From positions 4,059,951 through 4,123,950 of the forward strand of contig CP053450.1 of assembly GCA_013285505.1 (NCBI GenBank): a DNA stretch of 64,000 nt. Direction: 5' to 3'. Positions 1 to 9,293 of this stretch are shown here, one piece after another. The notes beneath the pieces are model-generated. The model was not told the origin of the DNA, searched no databases, and saw nothing but the letters and a program-made list of their open reading frames with translations. Position 1 is the stretch's first letter; each line of letters starts with the position of its first letter. Both the position numbers and the translations under genes were made by a program. The DNA comes from Planctomycetota bacterium. GTDB lineage: Bacteria > Planctomycetota > Phycisphaerae > Phycisphaerales > UBA1924.

Positions 1-1545
1 GCGTCAAGGTCAAGTTCGGCACCGCCCAGAAGCTGCTCGACAAGGCCCTGACCGCCGCCGCCGAACGCGAGGGCCTGCCGCGAGACGAGATCGAAGAGCT
101 CGCCGTGCCCGCCTACGGCCTCACCGAGGTCGGCCTCCGACGCGAGACCCTCGGCGACTACACCGCCGAGCTGCGGCTCCGCGGCATGGCCAAGCCCGTG
201 CTCGGCTTCATCAAACCCGACGGCAAGCCCCAGAAGTCCGTCCCCGCCGCCATCAAGGAGACCCACGCCGACGACATCAAGGAACTCAAGGCCGCGGCCA
301 AGGACATCGGGGCCATGCTCCCCGCCCAGCGCGACCGCATCGACGGGCTCTTCCTCGAGGACAAATCCTGGGACCTGCCCACCTGGCGCGAGCGCTACCT
401 CGACCACCCGCTCGTCGGCGTCATCGCCCGCCGGCTCCTCTGGCGCTTCGCCCCGGGCAAGGGCGGCCGCTGGGACCCCGATGCGCGCAATCTCGGCCCT
501 CTGGCAGGGCGACTCCCTCGTCGGCCCCGACGCCGAACCGGTCGCGTTCGACGAGGCCCGCACCCGCGTGCGCCTATGGCACCCGCTCGAGGCAGAACGC
601 GACGAGATCCTCGCGTGGCGCGAGTTTCTGGAGAGCCGCGAGATCGTCCAACCGTTCAAGCAGGCCCACCGCGAGGTCTACCTGCTAACCGACGCCGAGC
701 GGACGACCAACGTCTACTCCAACCGCTACGCCGCGCACATCCTCCGCCAGCACCAGTTCAACGCCCTCTGCGCCGCCCGCCGCTGGAAGAACAAGCTCCG
801 CCTGTTGGTGGACGATGAATACCCCCCCGCCACCCGAACGCTGGCCGCGTGGAAGCTCCGCGCCGAGTTCTGGATCGAGGGCGCCGGCGAGGAGTACGGC
901 CTGGACACCAACGACACGGGCGTCTTCAACCACCTCGTCACCGACCAGGTCCGCTTCTACAGGCAGGACGCGGCTGTGAGCACGATCCACGCCAGCGGCG
1001 GCGGCGGGTACGGCACCTACGGCCCGACCGGCACCAACGACGACCCGCTGCCGCTCGAGTCCATCCCCCCGCTGGTCTTCAGCGAGATCATGCGTGATGT
1101 GGACCTCTTCGTCGGCGTCACCAGCGTCGGCAACAACCCCGCCTGGCACGACGGCGGCCCCGAGGGTGCACACCGCGACTACTGGTGGTCCTACTCCTTC
1201 GGCGATCTCTCGGCCACGGCCGAGACCCGGCGCGACACTCTCTCACGCCTCATCCCGCGCCTCAAGATCGCCGACCGCTGCACGCTCGCCGGCAAGTTCC
1301 TCACCGTCCGAGGCGACATCCGCACCTACAAGATCCACCTCGGCTCCGGCAACATCCTCATGGAGCCCAACGACGAGTACCTCTGCATCGTCCCCGGCCG
1401 CGCCGACCCGACCACGCCGCGGAAGCTCTACCTGCCCTTCGAGGGCGACCGCACACTCGCGGTCATCCTGAGCAAGGCCTTCCTGCTGGCCGAAGACGCC
1501 AAGATCACCGACAGCACCATCACGAGCCAGATCAACGATCCCTGA
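1..1545 (+). CDS. DUF4132-family (MolR/WGR-associated type) protein, 5' end outside the window
   Basis: About 510 residues of the C-terminal part are visible; the start lies upstream of base 1. The second half carries the conserved core of the family: a PLEAERDEILAWR segment, then IVQPFKQAHREVY, then RWKNKLRLL, then a long stretch ending in a domain with RLIPRLKIADRC and HLGSGNILMEP. Its biochemical function is unknown; relatives have been linked to molybdate metabolism and WGR-domain proteins. The reading frame shifts by +1 at about 482-489, in a GCGCGC run, joining a frame that starts at base 3 to the frame that ends at the TGA at 1543-1545. I read this as one gene with a sequence error. 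The family assignment is by recognition of the C-terminal motif pattern. Confidence 0.75.
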
Positions 1546-1565
1546 CCGGCGTGCGATGCGACCCA

Positions 1566-2120
1566 TCACGGCGCAGGCGGCGCCGGCGTCTGCAGCGACG
1601 GCCTCGCGATCGTCGTCGTCGCGGTGTTGGCCACCCGGATGTCGTCGATGGTGTAGAAGCACGACGGGTCAACCTCGCGCGCCGCGCGCACGACCGCCGC
1701 CGTGCGTCTGCGGCGGACCTGCACGAACAGCATCGTCACCGCCCCGTCACGCCCCGCGCCCTCGAACCGGGTCACGCGGAAGTTCAACCGGCGCAGCTCG
1801 TCGAAGAGTGTCTCGCCCTTGCGCGTAAACACCCGCACCACCTGCTCGCCGAAGGGCAGCCACCGCTGCAGCGTCACGCCGACGTAGCTCCCCGTCGCCG
1901 CCCCGATCGCGAACGCGATGCCGTAGGCCGGCTCGGTCTGGATCCGCGTGATGACCGCTGACACAGCGAACACCCAGATCACCACCTCGACCAGCCCGAA
2001 CAGCCACGCCAGCCCGCGGTGGCCGTTGACCACCGCCACCGTCCGCAGCGTGCCCAGCGACACATCGCCGATGCGCGCGATGATGATGACGATGCAGCCG
2101 AAGAAAATGCCCCAGGACAT
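1566..2120 (-). CDS. UPF0316/DUF2179-type membrane protein
   Basis: 184 residues. The first 80 residues are hydrophobic, with at least two membrane segments (around 4-17 and 37-60) and an ARIGDVSLGTLRTV motif typical of the UPF0316 (DUF5698) family. A soluble DUF2179-like domain follows, including GAATGSYVGVTL and a C-terminal FYTIDDIR. Proteins of this architecture sit in the inner membrane; their substrate is not known. The gene is convergent with the DUF4132 gene, 20 bases away. The last 20 residues are low-complexity, rich in Ala, Pro and Thr. Confidence 0.8.
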   Translation of the reverse strand: MSWGIFFGCIVIIIARIGDVSLGTLRTVAVVNGHRGLAWLFGLVEVVIWVFAVSAVITRIQTEPAYGIAFAIGAATGSYVGVTLQRWLPFGEQVVRVFTRKGETLFDELRRLNFRVTRFEGAGRDGAVTMLFVQVRRRRTAAVVRAAREVDPSCFYTIDDIRVANTATTTIARPSLQTPAPPAP

Positions 2121-2132
2121 GGTGGATGCTCC

Positions 2133-2468
2133 TCAGTTCACAACCTCAGGACGCGCCGAAGCCGGGCCCGACTCAGCCCCCGTCGCCGCGTGGTTCCGGC
2201 TCGGTTTCTCCGCGTGTTGCCCCCGGCGGTGCCCCGGACGCCAGCCTCGCGGCCGCGGGGGCGGGCCGCCGGGCGGGTCGGCCGCTAGGCCCAGTTCAGC
2301 CGCGTGCACGATCATGTAGCCGATCACCGTGCACACGACGCAGACCGCCATGAGCAGCACCACGCCCACGAGAAGGCCGCCGCACCCGCCGGTGCCCTGC
2401 CCGGGCAGAGGCGCGGACGTGCCGGGTGTGCTGACGGTCGTGATCGAATCGCTCGGCTGCTCGGTCAT
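2133..2468 (-). CDS. small single-pass membrane protein, unknown function
   Basis: 111 residues. A Ser/Thr/Pro-rich N-terminus is followed by a Gly-rich linker, one clear membrane helix (about residues 31-55, rich in Val, Leu and Cys) and an Arg/Pro-rich tail. It lies 12 bases upstream of the DUF2179 gene on the same strand, so the two may be co-transcribed. I recognise no domain. The membrane helix supports translation, but the high-GC tail could be spurious. Confidence 0.5.
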   Translation of the reverse strand: MTEQPSDSITTVSTPGTSAPLPGQGTGGCGGLLVGVVLLMAVCVVCTVIGYMIVHAAELGLAADPPGGPPPRPRGWRPGHRRGQHAEKPSRNHAATGAESGPASARPEVVN

Positions 2469-2615
2469 CCGGGTCCTCTCCGCTGGCGGGTCTTGGGGTG
2501 GTCATCCTAGCTCCCGACCCGCCGGGAACACCGAGCCCCCCGGCCGCATCTATATAGAATGCCCCGCCGGAGCCCACCCCGGACCGCAGAACCCCGCCGA
2601 CCACGGAGACCCGCC

Positions 2616-3380
2616 ATGCCCCGCACCCGCCGATTCCTCGCCCTCAGCACCGCCGCCCTGCTGCTCGCGGCACCCGCCGCACTCGGCCAGACCGGCGACG
2701 ACGACCAGACACGCTCGCTCATTCCCGACGAAACCCTCGCCGGATGGCACGCCGATGTCCCCGCCGCCGACACCGACCTGACGGTCCCGTCCAGCTTCGT
2801 CGTCCGCGACGGCATGCTCGTCAGCATGGGCAAGCCCGAGGGGCACCTCATCACCGACGAGATCTACGCCGACTACCGGCTCGATATCGAGTACCGGTTC
2901 TCCGGCAAGCCCGGCAACTGCGGCGTGCTCGTCCACGCCTCCACCAGCCGCGCCCTCTACGCCATGTTCCCCCAGTCGATCGAGGTCCAGATGTACACCG
3001 GCAACGCCGGCGACTTCTGGTGCATCGAGGAGAACATCGCCGTGGACAACATGGCCGAACGCCGCTCCGGCGCGCCCGAGACCTGGGGCGGCAGCGAGGG
3101 CGACTCCAGACGCGTCCTCAACCTCACCGACGACAGCGAGAACCCGGCCGGTGAGTGGAACCGCATGGTCATCGAATGCCTGGGCAACCGCGTCCGCGTC
3201 TGGGTCAACGGCGACCTGGTCAACGACGGCTTCAACTGCACCGCCCGCAAGGGCCACATCGCGGTGCAGGCCGAGGGCGTACCGGTCGAGATGCGCCGCT
3301 TCGATTTCACCCCCATCACCGAGCTGTCCCCGGCGGAAGCAAACGAAGACTGGGTGATCGAGGAAAAATCAGAAGACTAA
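2616..3380 (+). CDS. secreted DUF1080 (3-keto-disaccharide hydrolase fold) protein
   Basis: 254 residues. An N-terminal signal peptide (Arg-rich start, hydrophobic LALSTAALLLAAPAALG, cleavage before Gln-Thr) is followed by a single DUF1080 beta-jelly-roll domain. Family signatures are LAGWH near the start, YADYRLDIEYRF, NCGVLVH, IEVQMYTGNAGDFW, and near the end EWNRMVIECLGNRVRVWVNGDLVNDG. Proteins with this fold bind or hydrolyse glucosides and 3-keto-sugars, usually outside the cytoplasm in planctomycetes. The start was chosen at the ATG that begins the signal peptide, with GGAG about eight bases upstream. A second DUF1080 gene lies at 52980-53643. Confidence 0.87.
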   Translation: MPRTRRFLALSTAALLLAAPAALGQTGDDDQTRSLIPDETLAGWHADVPAADTDLTVPSSFVVRDGMLVSMGKPEGHLITDEIYADYRLDIEYRFSGKPGNCGVLVHASTSRALYAMFPQSIEVQMYTGNAGDFWCIEENIAVDNMAERRSGAPETWGGSEGDSRRVLNLTDDSENPAGEWNRMVIECLGNRVRVWVNGDLVNDGFNCTARKGHIAVQAEGVPVEMRRFDFTPITELSPAEANEDWVIEEKSED

Positions 3381-3422
3381 GCCCGCAGCCATCGCACCCC
3401 GGGGCGGGACACCCGCCGCCGG

Positions 3423-4571
3423 TCAAGGGTGGTTGGTCTTGCCCGCGGCGGTCTTCTTCCGGCTCGACGACGCCCCGTTCTCGGGTTGTTCCTCCCCCCG
3501 CGGCCGCCCCCCGTCGGGCGTGCCGATCCAGACGATGGCGTGTGTCTGCACCTGCCCGTCGATCTCGTAGGTCGCGCGTCCGGCGATGTGGACTTTGCCG
3601 TCGTAGACATCGATATCGACGGCTCGCGAGGCCCCGGTCGGCGGGGGGTCGATGAACTGGTGGATGTCGAGGAAGCTGTCGGGATCGTCGCCGAACCAGA
3701 TACCAGCGCGGCCGGCGACCTCACCGCAGTGGACGCCGCCGGTGGTGCCCCACATATGGGAGTTGGTGCCGGGCGAAGACGGCGGGTGCATGTCGATCCA
3801 GCTCTCGGGCGTGTCGTGCCAGAGGACAGCGTGGTCGCGGATGTTGTCGAACTGGTCGCGGATGATGCCGGTGCCGACCTGTGTGCCGACGCCGTCGGGG
3901 TTTAGGGCCATGCCGACGAGCACATAGAGCCCGGGCTCCGTCGGGTTCATCAGAACCATGCTCTCGGGCGTGCCCTTCCAGATCACGGCGTTGAGGCCCG
4001 AGTTTCCGCCCTGCCAGCGGCCGTCAGTGGCACGGGCGTACGAACTGTTCGCCGAACCGTAGTGAAGGTCGACCATGACGGGCGGGTCCCCGGCGGTCCA
4101 GACGGCCGCGTGGTCCTTGCCACGGATCGAAACGTTGCCCACCGCCATGTCGCCAGATACATCGCGGACCTCAGATGTGTAGTACGGGTCGCCCGGGTGC
4201 AGATGGACGACCGAATCCCGTGTACCGAACCAGAGGGCCGCGTAGGTGAGGCCGTCCACCGTGTCGTATCCGCATTGTTTGTCGGCATCGGCACCGTGGA
4301 TGCCCGGGAGGTAAATGGAATCCTCCGATTCGTTCAACAACAGCCACATGGCCTCGCTGCCCATCCAGAGCGACGCGCCGGAGAACTCCGGCTTGTCCTT
4401 CCATCGGAAGTCGCCTGCCGCACCATCTCTTGAGATACCGAGCCCTTCGGACCGCCACCCTACCGCGGAGTGCATGTCGTAGGCCTGCCATGTGTAGCTC
4501 GGCTGGGCGCAGGCACGCATTGCCCCGCCGAAGAGAGTCGCGGCGATCAAAGTGAGTCGAGCCATGCTCAT
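3423..4571 (-). CDS. secreted HAF-like beta-propeller repeat protein
   Basis: 382 residues with a signal peptide (MSMARLTLIAATLFGGAM, cleavage near ACAQ). The mature part has about six repeats of the form A-x-x-W-x-G-[TD]-P-[ED]-S-x-x-x-[DN]-x-[HN]-P, for example AALWFGTRDS, HAAVWTAGDP, NAVIWKGTPES, HAVLWHDTPES, AGIWFGDDPDS and HAIVWIGTPDG. This resembles the HAF extracellular repeat family, expected to fold as a beta-propeller. The role is unknown; no catalytic motif is visible. The C-terminus is charged (RKKTAAGKTNHP) and lacks the dockerin-like tail. It is divergent from the next gene across about 260 bases. Confidence 0.75.
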   Translation of the reverse strand: MSMARLTLIAATLFGGAMRACAQPSYTWQAYDMHSAVGWRSEGLGISRDGAAGDFRWKDKPEFSGASLWMGSEAMWLLLNESEDSIYLPGIHGADADKQCGYDTVDGLTYAALWFGTRDSVVHLHPGDPYYTSEVRDVSGDMAVGNVSIRGKDHAAVWTAGDPPVMVDLHYGSANSSYARATDGRWQGGNSGLNAVIWKGTPESMVLMNPTEPGLYVLVGMALNPDGVGTQVGTGIIRDQFDNIRDHAVLWHDTPESWIDMHPPSSPGTNSHMWGTTGGVHCGEVAGRAGIWFGDDPDSFLDIHQFIDPPPTGASRAVDIDVYDGKVHIAGRATYEIDGQVQTHAIVWIGTPDGGRPRGEEQPENGASSSRKKTAAGKTNHP

Positions 4572-4831
4572 GCCGTCAGCATACACCGGGAGAGACTCGC
4601 CACGAAGGGTATTGTCGGACGGCCCTGTCGATGAGGCGCGGTGGATACTTAGGAAAGGAAGGGAGGCCGGCGACGGAACAGGGCACGGCTTACGGCGCGG
4701 TGACACATCGAGCGGGATTCGCTTGGCCGTCAAGCTGGCGGCGAGTACACTGCATGCGGCGGGCCGGCCGCGCGGGGGATCGACAGATGCACCGAATTCT
4801 TGGTCTCGACAGAGTGAGTGGTCTCGTGTGG

Positions 4832-6137
4832 ATGAGCCGCTTCGTTCTGCGCGTGCGCGGCGGCCGCGTATGGCCAGCTCAGCCCGATCGTGGTCAGCCC
4901 GCCCGCCCGCGTCGGCAACCCCGGGCAGGAGTGGTGGACAGCGCAAGTCGGCGTGGAGGAGCAGCCCGGGGCTCAGGCGACGATCGTCGTTTCGGCGATG
5001 ACCGAGGCGGGGCTGGTGCGGGCACGGGCGATCTGGCCCGCCATGAACGACTGGGCGATCGCCGCCCCGCGCACACACAGCTTCGAGCCCGTATCTGACT
5101 TGGCCGGCGTGCCGACGTTTCTCAGGTTCATCGATGCGCGCGCGGCCGAGAACGCCGCCGCGCGGGTGGGCCGGTGGCGCACGGTCCTCGTCGGCGGCGG
5201 GTCCCAAGCCGGAGTTGGCATCAACGATGGTCTGCCCTTTGCGATCTATACAGACGACGGGGCGGACTGGAAGCCCGACCCCGGGGCGGCGTTCCCCACG
5301 CCGCTGCGGATCGGTGATGTCACGGTCGCGCCACCGGCGGTCGCCGGCGGTGCGGGAGCCGGGGACACGCCCCGCGGTGTGGACCGCCAGCAGCACCTGC
5401 CGAGCGTCGCGGTGCTTCCCGTGGCGGGCGACAACGACGAGGTCTACGTGGCCTTCTGCGCGAGAGCATCGCGGGGCTCTACCAACACGGACCTCTATGT
5501 CGCCCGCAGCATCGGTGCCGAAGCGAGCCAGTTCGCCTTCCCGCCGCCGAGCGCAACAAGTTTCTTTCACTTGGCCGACACCTTCCTCGGCACGCCTGCC
5601 GGCACCAACGGGGCCGACCAGTTCGTCCCCGCCATCGCGATCGACTCGTGCGGCGGTGTGAACCTCATGTTCTACGACAACCGCCACGACCCCGACCGCA
5701 CCGACAGCGTCGAGCTGGTCGATGTCTACTACGCCCGCATCGTCGACTACGGCACAGGCAACGAATCGGTCACGCAGCACCGCCTCACGCCGCGGAGCAT
5801 CCGTGTGGAAAACCTCGGCGGCAACCGCTTTCTCGGCGACTCCCACAACCTGACCGTCTCGGCCGACGGCACGACGATCTACGCGGCGTACATCGCCCGC
5901 GACTCCGCCGACCCGGTGACCGGCGACCGCACGTGCTATGTCCACCGCATCGACATCAACTGCTCCGGCCCGCTGGCCGAGATGACCGGCGACGGCGCGG
6001 TGACCGAGGCCGACGCGGCCGCGTTCGCCACCGCCTGGGCCGCGGGGGAGCCGGAGGCCGACACGAACCTCGACATGGCGGTCGATGCCGACGATCTGGT
6101 GAACTACCTCATCACCTATTCGGAGGAGATCGAGTAA
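4832..6137 (+). CDS. secreted sialidase-like beta-propeller protein with dockerin-like C-terminus
   Basis: About 434 residues after correcting one frameshift. The body (QEWWTAQVGVEEQPG, later FYDNRHDPDRTDSVELVDVYYA, FLGDSHNLTVSADG) resembles exo-sialidase or glycosyl-hydrolase-like propellers that read like Asp-box proteins. The last 55 residues contain two EF-hand-like repeats, MTGDGAVTEADAAAF and TNLDMAVDADDLVNYL, a dockerin-type module. The in-frame region is open only from about 4857. The ATG at 4832 in another frame gives a short hydrophobic leader that joins if one base is removed from a GCGC-rich stretch near 4845-4855; this start is an inference. The tail lacks the terminal WxAGC found in the other three dockerin-like proteins here. 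Confidence 0.6.
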
Positions 6138-6258
6138 GGCCCAAGACGCGGCGAACGCGGCCGGCGGTGCTCGGGACCCGGAGTGTCCCGCCCCGGTGCC
6201 ATGCTCGCAAAGCTCGCGGCACCTGCCACCCACGCCCGCACGCCCCTACCATCCGCCC

Positions 6259-7443
6259 GTGTTCAGCCCCATCAGCGAAATCCTCGACGAACTCCGCGCC
6301 GGCCGCATCATCGTCCTCACCGACGATGAGGACCGCGAGAACGAGGGCGACCTCGTCATGGCGGCCGAGTTCGTCACCCCCGAGGCGATCTCCTTCATGG
6401 TCCGCCAGGCCGCGGGATACCTCTTTATCAGCCTCACCGAGGCCGACTGCGACCGGCTCGACCTCCACGCCCAGACCCCGGTCAACACCTCCGTCCGCGG
6501 CACGCCCCTGACCGTCTCCATCGACGGCCACCCCAAGCACGGCTTCACCACCGGCGTCTCCGCCCACGAGCGGGCTCGCACCATCAAGCTCACCCTCGAC
6601 CCCAAGTCCGGCCCCGGTGATTTCGTCAGGCCCGGCCACATCAACCCCCTGCGCGCGCGCGACGGCGGCGTCCTTGTCCGCATCGGCCAGACCGAGGGCT
6701 CGGTCGACCTCTGCAAGCTCGCCGGCCTCAAGCCCGCGGCCGTGGGGATCGAGGTCATGCGCGAGGACGGCGAAATGGCCCGCCTGCCCGACCTCGAGGC
6801 CTTCTGCAAGACCCACAAGCTCAAGATGTGCTCGGTCCGCCACATCATCGAGCACCGCCTCTCCAACGAGCCCTTCATCCAGCGGCTCGACCCCACCGGC
6901 GGCACACCCATCGAGACCCCGCTGGGCACCTTCAACTGCTTCGCGTTTCGCTCGCTGGTCGACCCGCTGCCCCACCTGGCGCTCACCGTCGGCGATGTCG
7001 GCAGGCTCGGGGCCGACGGTGCCCCTGTGGATTCAGACGAGCCGACCCTCGTCCGCGTCCACCGGCGCGACCTGCTCGGCGACATCTTCGACGACCTCTC
7101 GACCGCCGGGGCCCCCGGCTCGAAGACCTCCAGCGGCCAGATGCTCCGCGAGTCGATGCGGATGATCCAGGACGCTGGCCGCGGCGCGGTGATCTACCTC
7201 CGCCCCCACGGCGTCGGCGAGGCCCTCAGCCAGCGCCTCAGCCGCCCGTTCGGCACCGACACCACCGACGCCCCGATCCACTCGATCCCCCACGCCACGC
7301 TCGAGTACGGCACGGGGTCGCAGATCCTCAGGGCGCTGGGCATCCGCAACATGCGGCTCCTCACCAACAGCGACGCCGAATATCCCCAACTCGACGCCTT
7401 CGGCCTGTCCATCGCCGAGCGGGTATCCGTAAAGCCCTGCTAA
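6259..7443 (+). CDS. ribBA: 3,4-dihydroxy-2-butanone 4-phosphate synthase with degenerate GTP cyclohydrolase II domain (RibBA-like)
   Basis: 394 residues. Residues 1-200 are a RibB domain that converts ribulose 5-phosphate to DHBP and formate for riboflavin synthesis. It has DDEDRENEGDL near the N-terminus, GFTTGVSAHERA, RPGHINPLRARDGGVL and GQTEGSVDLCKLAGL, covering the metal and substrate sites. Residues 205-394 align with GTP cyclohydrolase II, but the zinc-binding cysteines are absent: where the family has a Cys followed by a CxC, this protein reads RRDLLGDIFDDLSTAGAP. That half is therefore probably not a cyclohydrolase. The start codon is GTG, chosen because the family begins immediately after it. 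A separate RibA elsewhere in the genome is expected. Confidence 0.9.
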   Translation: MFSPISEILDELRAGRIIVLTDDEDRENEGDLVMAAEFVTPEAISFMVRQAAGYLFISLTEADCDRLDLHAQTPVNTSVRGTPLTVSIDGHPKHGFTTGVSAHERARTIKLTLDPKSGPGDFVRPGHINPLRARDGGVLVRIGQTEGSVDLCKLAGLKPAAVGIEVMREDGEMARLPDLEAFCKTHKLKMCSVRHIIEHRLSNEPFIQRLDPTGGTPIETPLGTFNCFAFRSLVDPLPHLALTVGDVGRLGADGAPVDSDEPTLVRVHRRDLLGDIFDDLSTAGAPGSKTSSGQMLRESMRMIQDAGRGAVIYLRPHGVGEALSQRLSRPFGTDTTDAPIHSIPHATLEYGTGSQILRALGIRNMRLLTNSDAEYPQLDAFGLSIAERVSVKPC

Positions 7444-7654
7444 TACTCGGCTTACGGTATTTCGCGGCCCGCAGACCGTCGCAGCCGCTCCTCGGCGTAC
7501 CGAACAAAACGCATATGTTTGCGAGATTCCTGCGAGTCCGGCTCGCAATCCCGGTAAACTTCTGGGACCTGACCGGATGGTTGGCGCGTGCCGACGTGGG
7601 GTTCCGGTCTTTGGCATCTGTGTCCAATTTGCGTCACTCACAGGAGATTCACCC

Positions 7655-8356
7655 ATGTCCATGCGCTGCTGCACCGGTTCCGCTCTCGGCGGGTACTTCC
7701 TTCTCGGCACCGGCTGTTTCGTCGCCGGCGTCGTCGCCACCCGCGCCCTCGACGCGACCCCCACCCAGGCGGTCGAGCCCACCTCGCCCTTCACCGGCCA
7801 GGTCGTCAACGCCTCCTACACCCAGCCGGAACTGGAGATGGACCCCGCGATGATGATGGCGGCCATGCAGGAATGGGCCGCCCCGGTCGAGGAGCACAAG
7901 CTGCTCAAGCACATGACCGGTGAGTGGGACTGCACCACCAGCTTCTCCATGGGCGGACCCGAGCCGATGACCGGCCACGGCACTTCCGTCGCCCAGTCCG
8001 TCCTCGGCGGCCGCTACGTCACCCAGCACTTCACCATGCCCGACTTCATGGGCATGGAGTTCGAGGGCATGGGCGCCATCGGCTACGACAAGACCAAGGG
8101 CAAGTTCGTCAACGTCTGGATGGACAACTTCGGCACCGGCTTCATGACCATGGAGGGCACCTACGACGAGGACACCGACACCCTCACCTGGACCGGCGAG
8201 GCTGTCTACCCCGGCGCCGAAGGCCCCGAGACCGCCCCCGTCAAGCACATCATCAAGGACGTCTCGACCGACAACACCACGATGGAGTTCTGGGAGCCCA
8301 ACCCCATGACCGGCGAAATGCACAAGTCCGGCACCATCACCTACACGAGGAAGTAA
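7655..8356 (+). CDS. DUF1579 protein with N-terminal signal/anchor
   Basis: 233 residues. Hydrophobic residues around 9-28 form a signal or membrane anchor; a DUF1579 domain follows from about 85 (HKLLKHMTGEWDCTTSF, VLGGRYVTQHFTM, FEGMGAIGYDKTKGKFVNVWMDNF, ending KSGTITYTRK). DUF1579 proteins are small beta-barrels of unknown function. A good ribosome-binding site, AGGAG, lies nine bases before the ATG. The next gene, a shorter paralogue, starts 3 bases after the stop, so the two form an operon that ends at the hairpin at 8899-8936. Confidence 0.85.
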   Translation: MSMRCCTGSALGGYFLLGTGCFVAGVVATRALDATPTQAVEPTSPFTGQVVNASYTQPELEMDPAMMMAAMQEWAAPVEEHKLLKHMTGEWDCTTSFSMGGPEPMTGHGTSVAQSVLGGRYVTQHFTMPDFMGMEFEGMGAIGYDKTKGKFVNVWMDNFGTGFMTMEGTYDEDTDTLTWTGEAVYPGAEGPETAPVKHIIKDVSTDNTTMEFWEPNPMTGEMHKSGTITYTRK

Positions 8357-8358
8357 GC

Positions 8359-8874
8359 ATGTCGAGCGACACGACGACCCCCGACTGCACCGCCTCCGGC
8401 GCCATCACCGAAGCCCACGAGCGCTTCAAGCCCTTCGTCGGCACCTTCCACGCCAAGGTCACCATGTGGATGGGCCCGGGAGACCCGATGGTCTCCACCG
8501 GCACCATGACCAACACACTCGACCTCGGCGGGCGCTTCCTCCACCAGTCCTACAAAGGCGACGCCACCGACGGCCCCTTCCCCAACTTCGAGGGCCGCGG
8601 CTACTGGGGCTACAACACCGTCGACAACCGCTACGAGGGCCTCTGGATCGACAACGCCTGCACCTTCTTCCAGACCGAGCACGGGCAGGTCGACGACTCG
8701 GGCAAGGTCTGGACCATGCTCGGCTCGATGACCAACCCCGAGACCGGCAAGCCCATGCAGAAACGCTCGATCATCACCCTCCACGACGACAACTCGCACG
8801 AGATGGAGATGTCGTTCGAGTTCACACCGGGCGAGTGGCGCAAGGCCATGCACCTCACCTACGCGCGCGCCTGA
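8359..8874 (+). CDS. DUF1579 protein without signal peptide
   Basis: 171 residues, one DUF1579 domain beginning near residue 20 (HERFKPFVGTFHAKV), with DLGGRFLHQSYKG, FEGRGYWGYNTVDNRYEGLWID and a C-terminal EWRKAMHLTYARA. It is a paralogue of the preceding gene but lacks its hydrophobic N-terminus, so it is probably cytoplasmic. The start is the ATG two bases after the upstream stop codon. It is followed after 25 bases by a strong terminator. Confidence 0.85.
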   Translation: MSSDTTTPDCTASGAITEAHERFKPFVGTFHAKVTMWMGPGDPMVSTGTMTNTLDLGGRFLHQSYKGDATDGPFPNFEGRGYWGYNTVDNRYEGLWIDNACTFFQTEHGQVDDSGKVWTMLGSMTNPETGKPMQKRSIITLHDDNSHEMEMSFEFTPGEWRKAMHLTYARA

Positions 8875-8898
8875 GCAACATCCCCGTTCCCAACACAC

Positions 8899-8936
8899 GG
8901 CGGCCGCGTTCTGCACAAGAACGCGGCCGCCTTTCG
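8899..8936 (+). terminator. rho-independent terminator of the DUF1579 operon
   Basis: A perfect 14-base-pair stem (left arm 8899-8912, loop GCACA at 8913-8917, right arm 8918-8931) is followed by TTTCG. It lies 25 bases after the second DUF1579 stop codon. Confidence 0.85.
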
Positions 8937-9293
8937 CTCCTGCACAACACGCATCTCCCCGCACGTCGCGTCGGACCGTTCTAACGACATCCGCTTCTCA
9001 TATGCGTGGGGGTACATACGCGTTTTCCCGGCGCATGCAACCGCACCGCACGAATCAGCGAACCAGTTCTGGACGCGGACCGATTCCGGGCCGTATGACT
9101 TCGCAGCTTTCGACGAAGAAAGCGAGTTCCGGCACGACGATTCTGTTGGGCCGCGGCAAAACGATATCCGTGTTTCCACGCGCGTAGAAACCCCCAGCGG
9201 GCATGGTGTCTGCTGGCCACTCCGCACGCGTTCGCCTCTCGGCCAGCCCCTTCCGCGGCTGCCGGGAGTTCCTCCTCGCACGCAAGGATGTTC
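8937..9293. other. non-coding stretch upstream of the PAS/LuxR regulator
   Basis: About 357 bases with no convincing reading frame. Its base composition is less GC-rich than that of its neighbours in places (for example around 9110-9180), consistent with a promoter region for the regulator gene. I found no clear operator, riboswitch or RNA gene. Confidence 0.4.
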
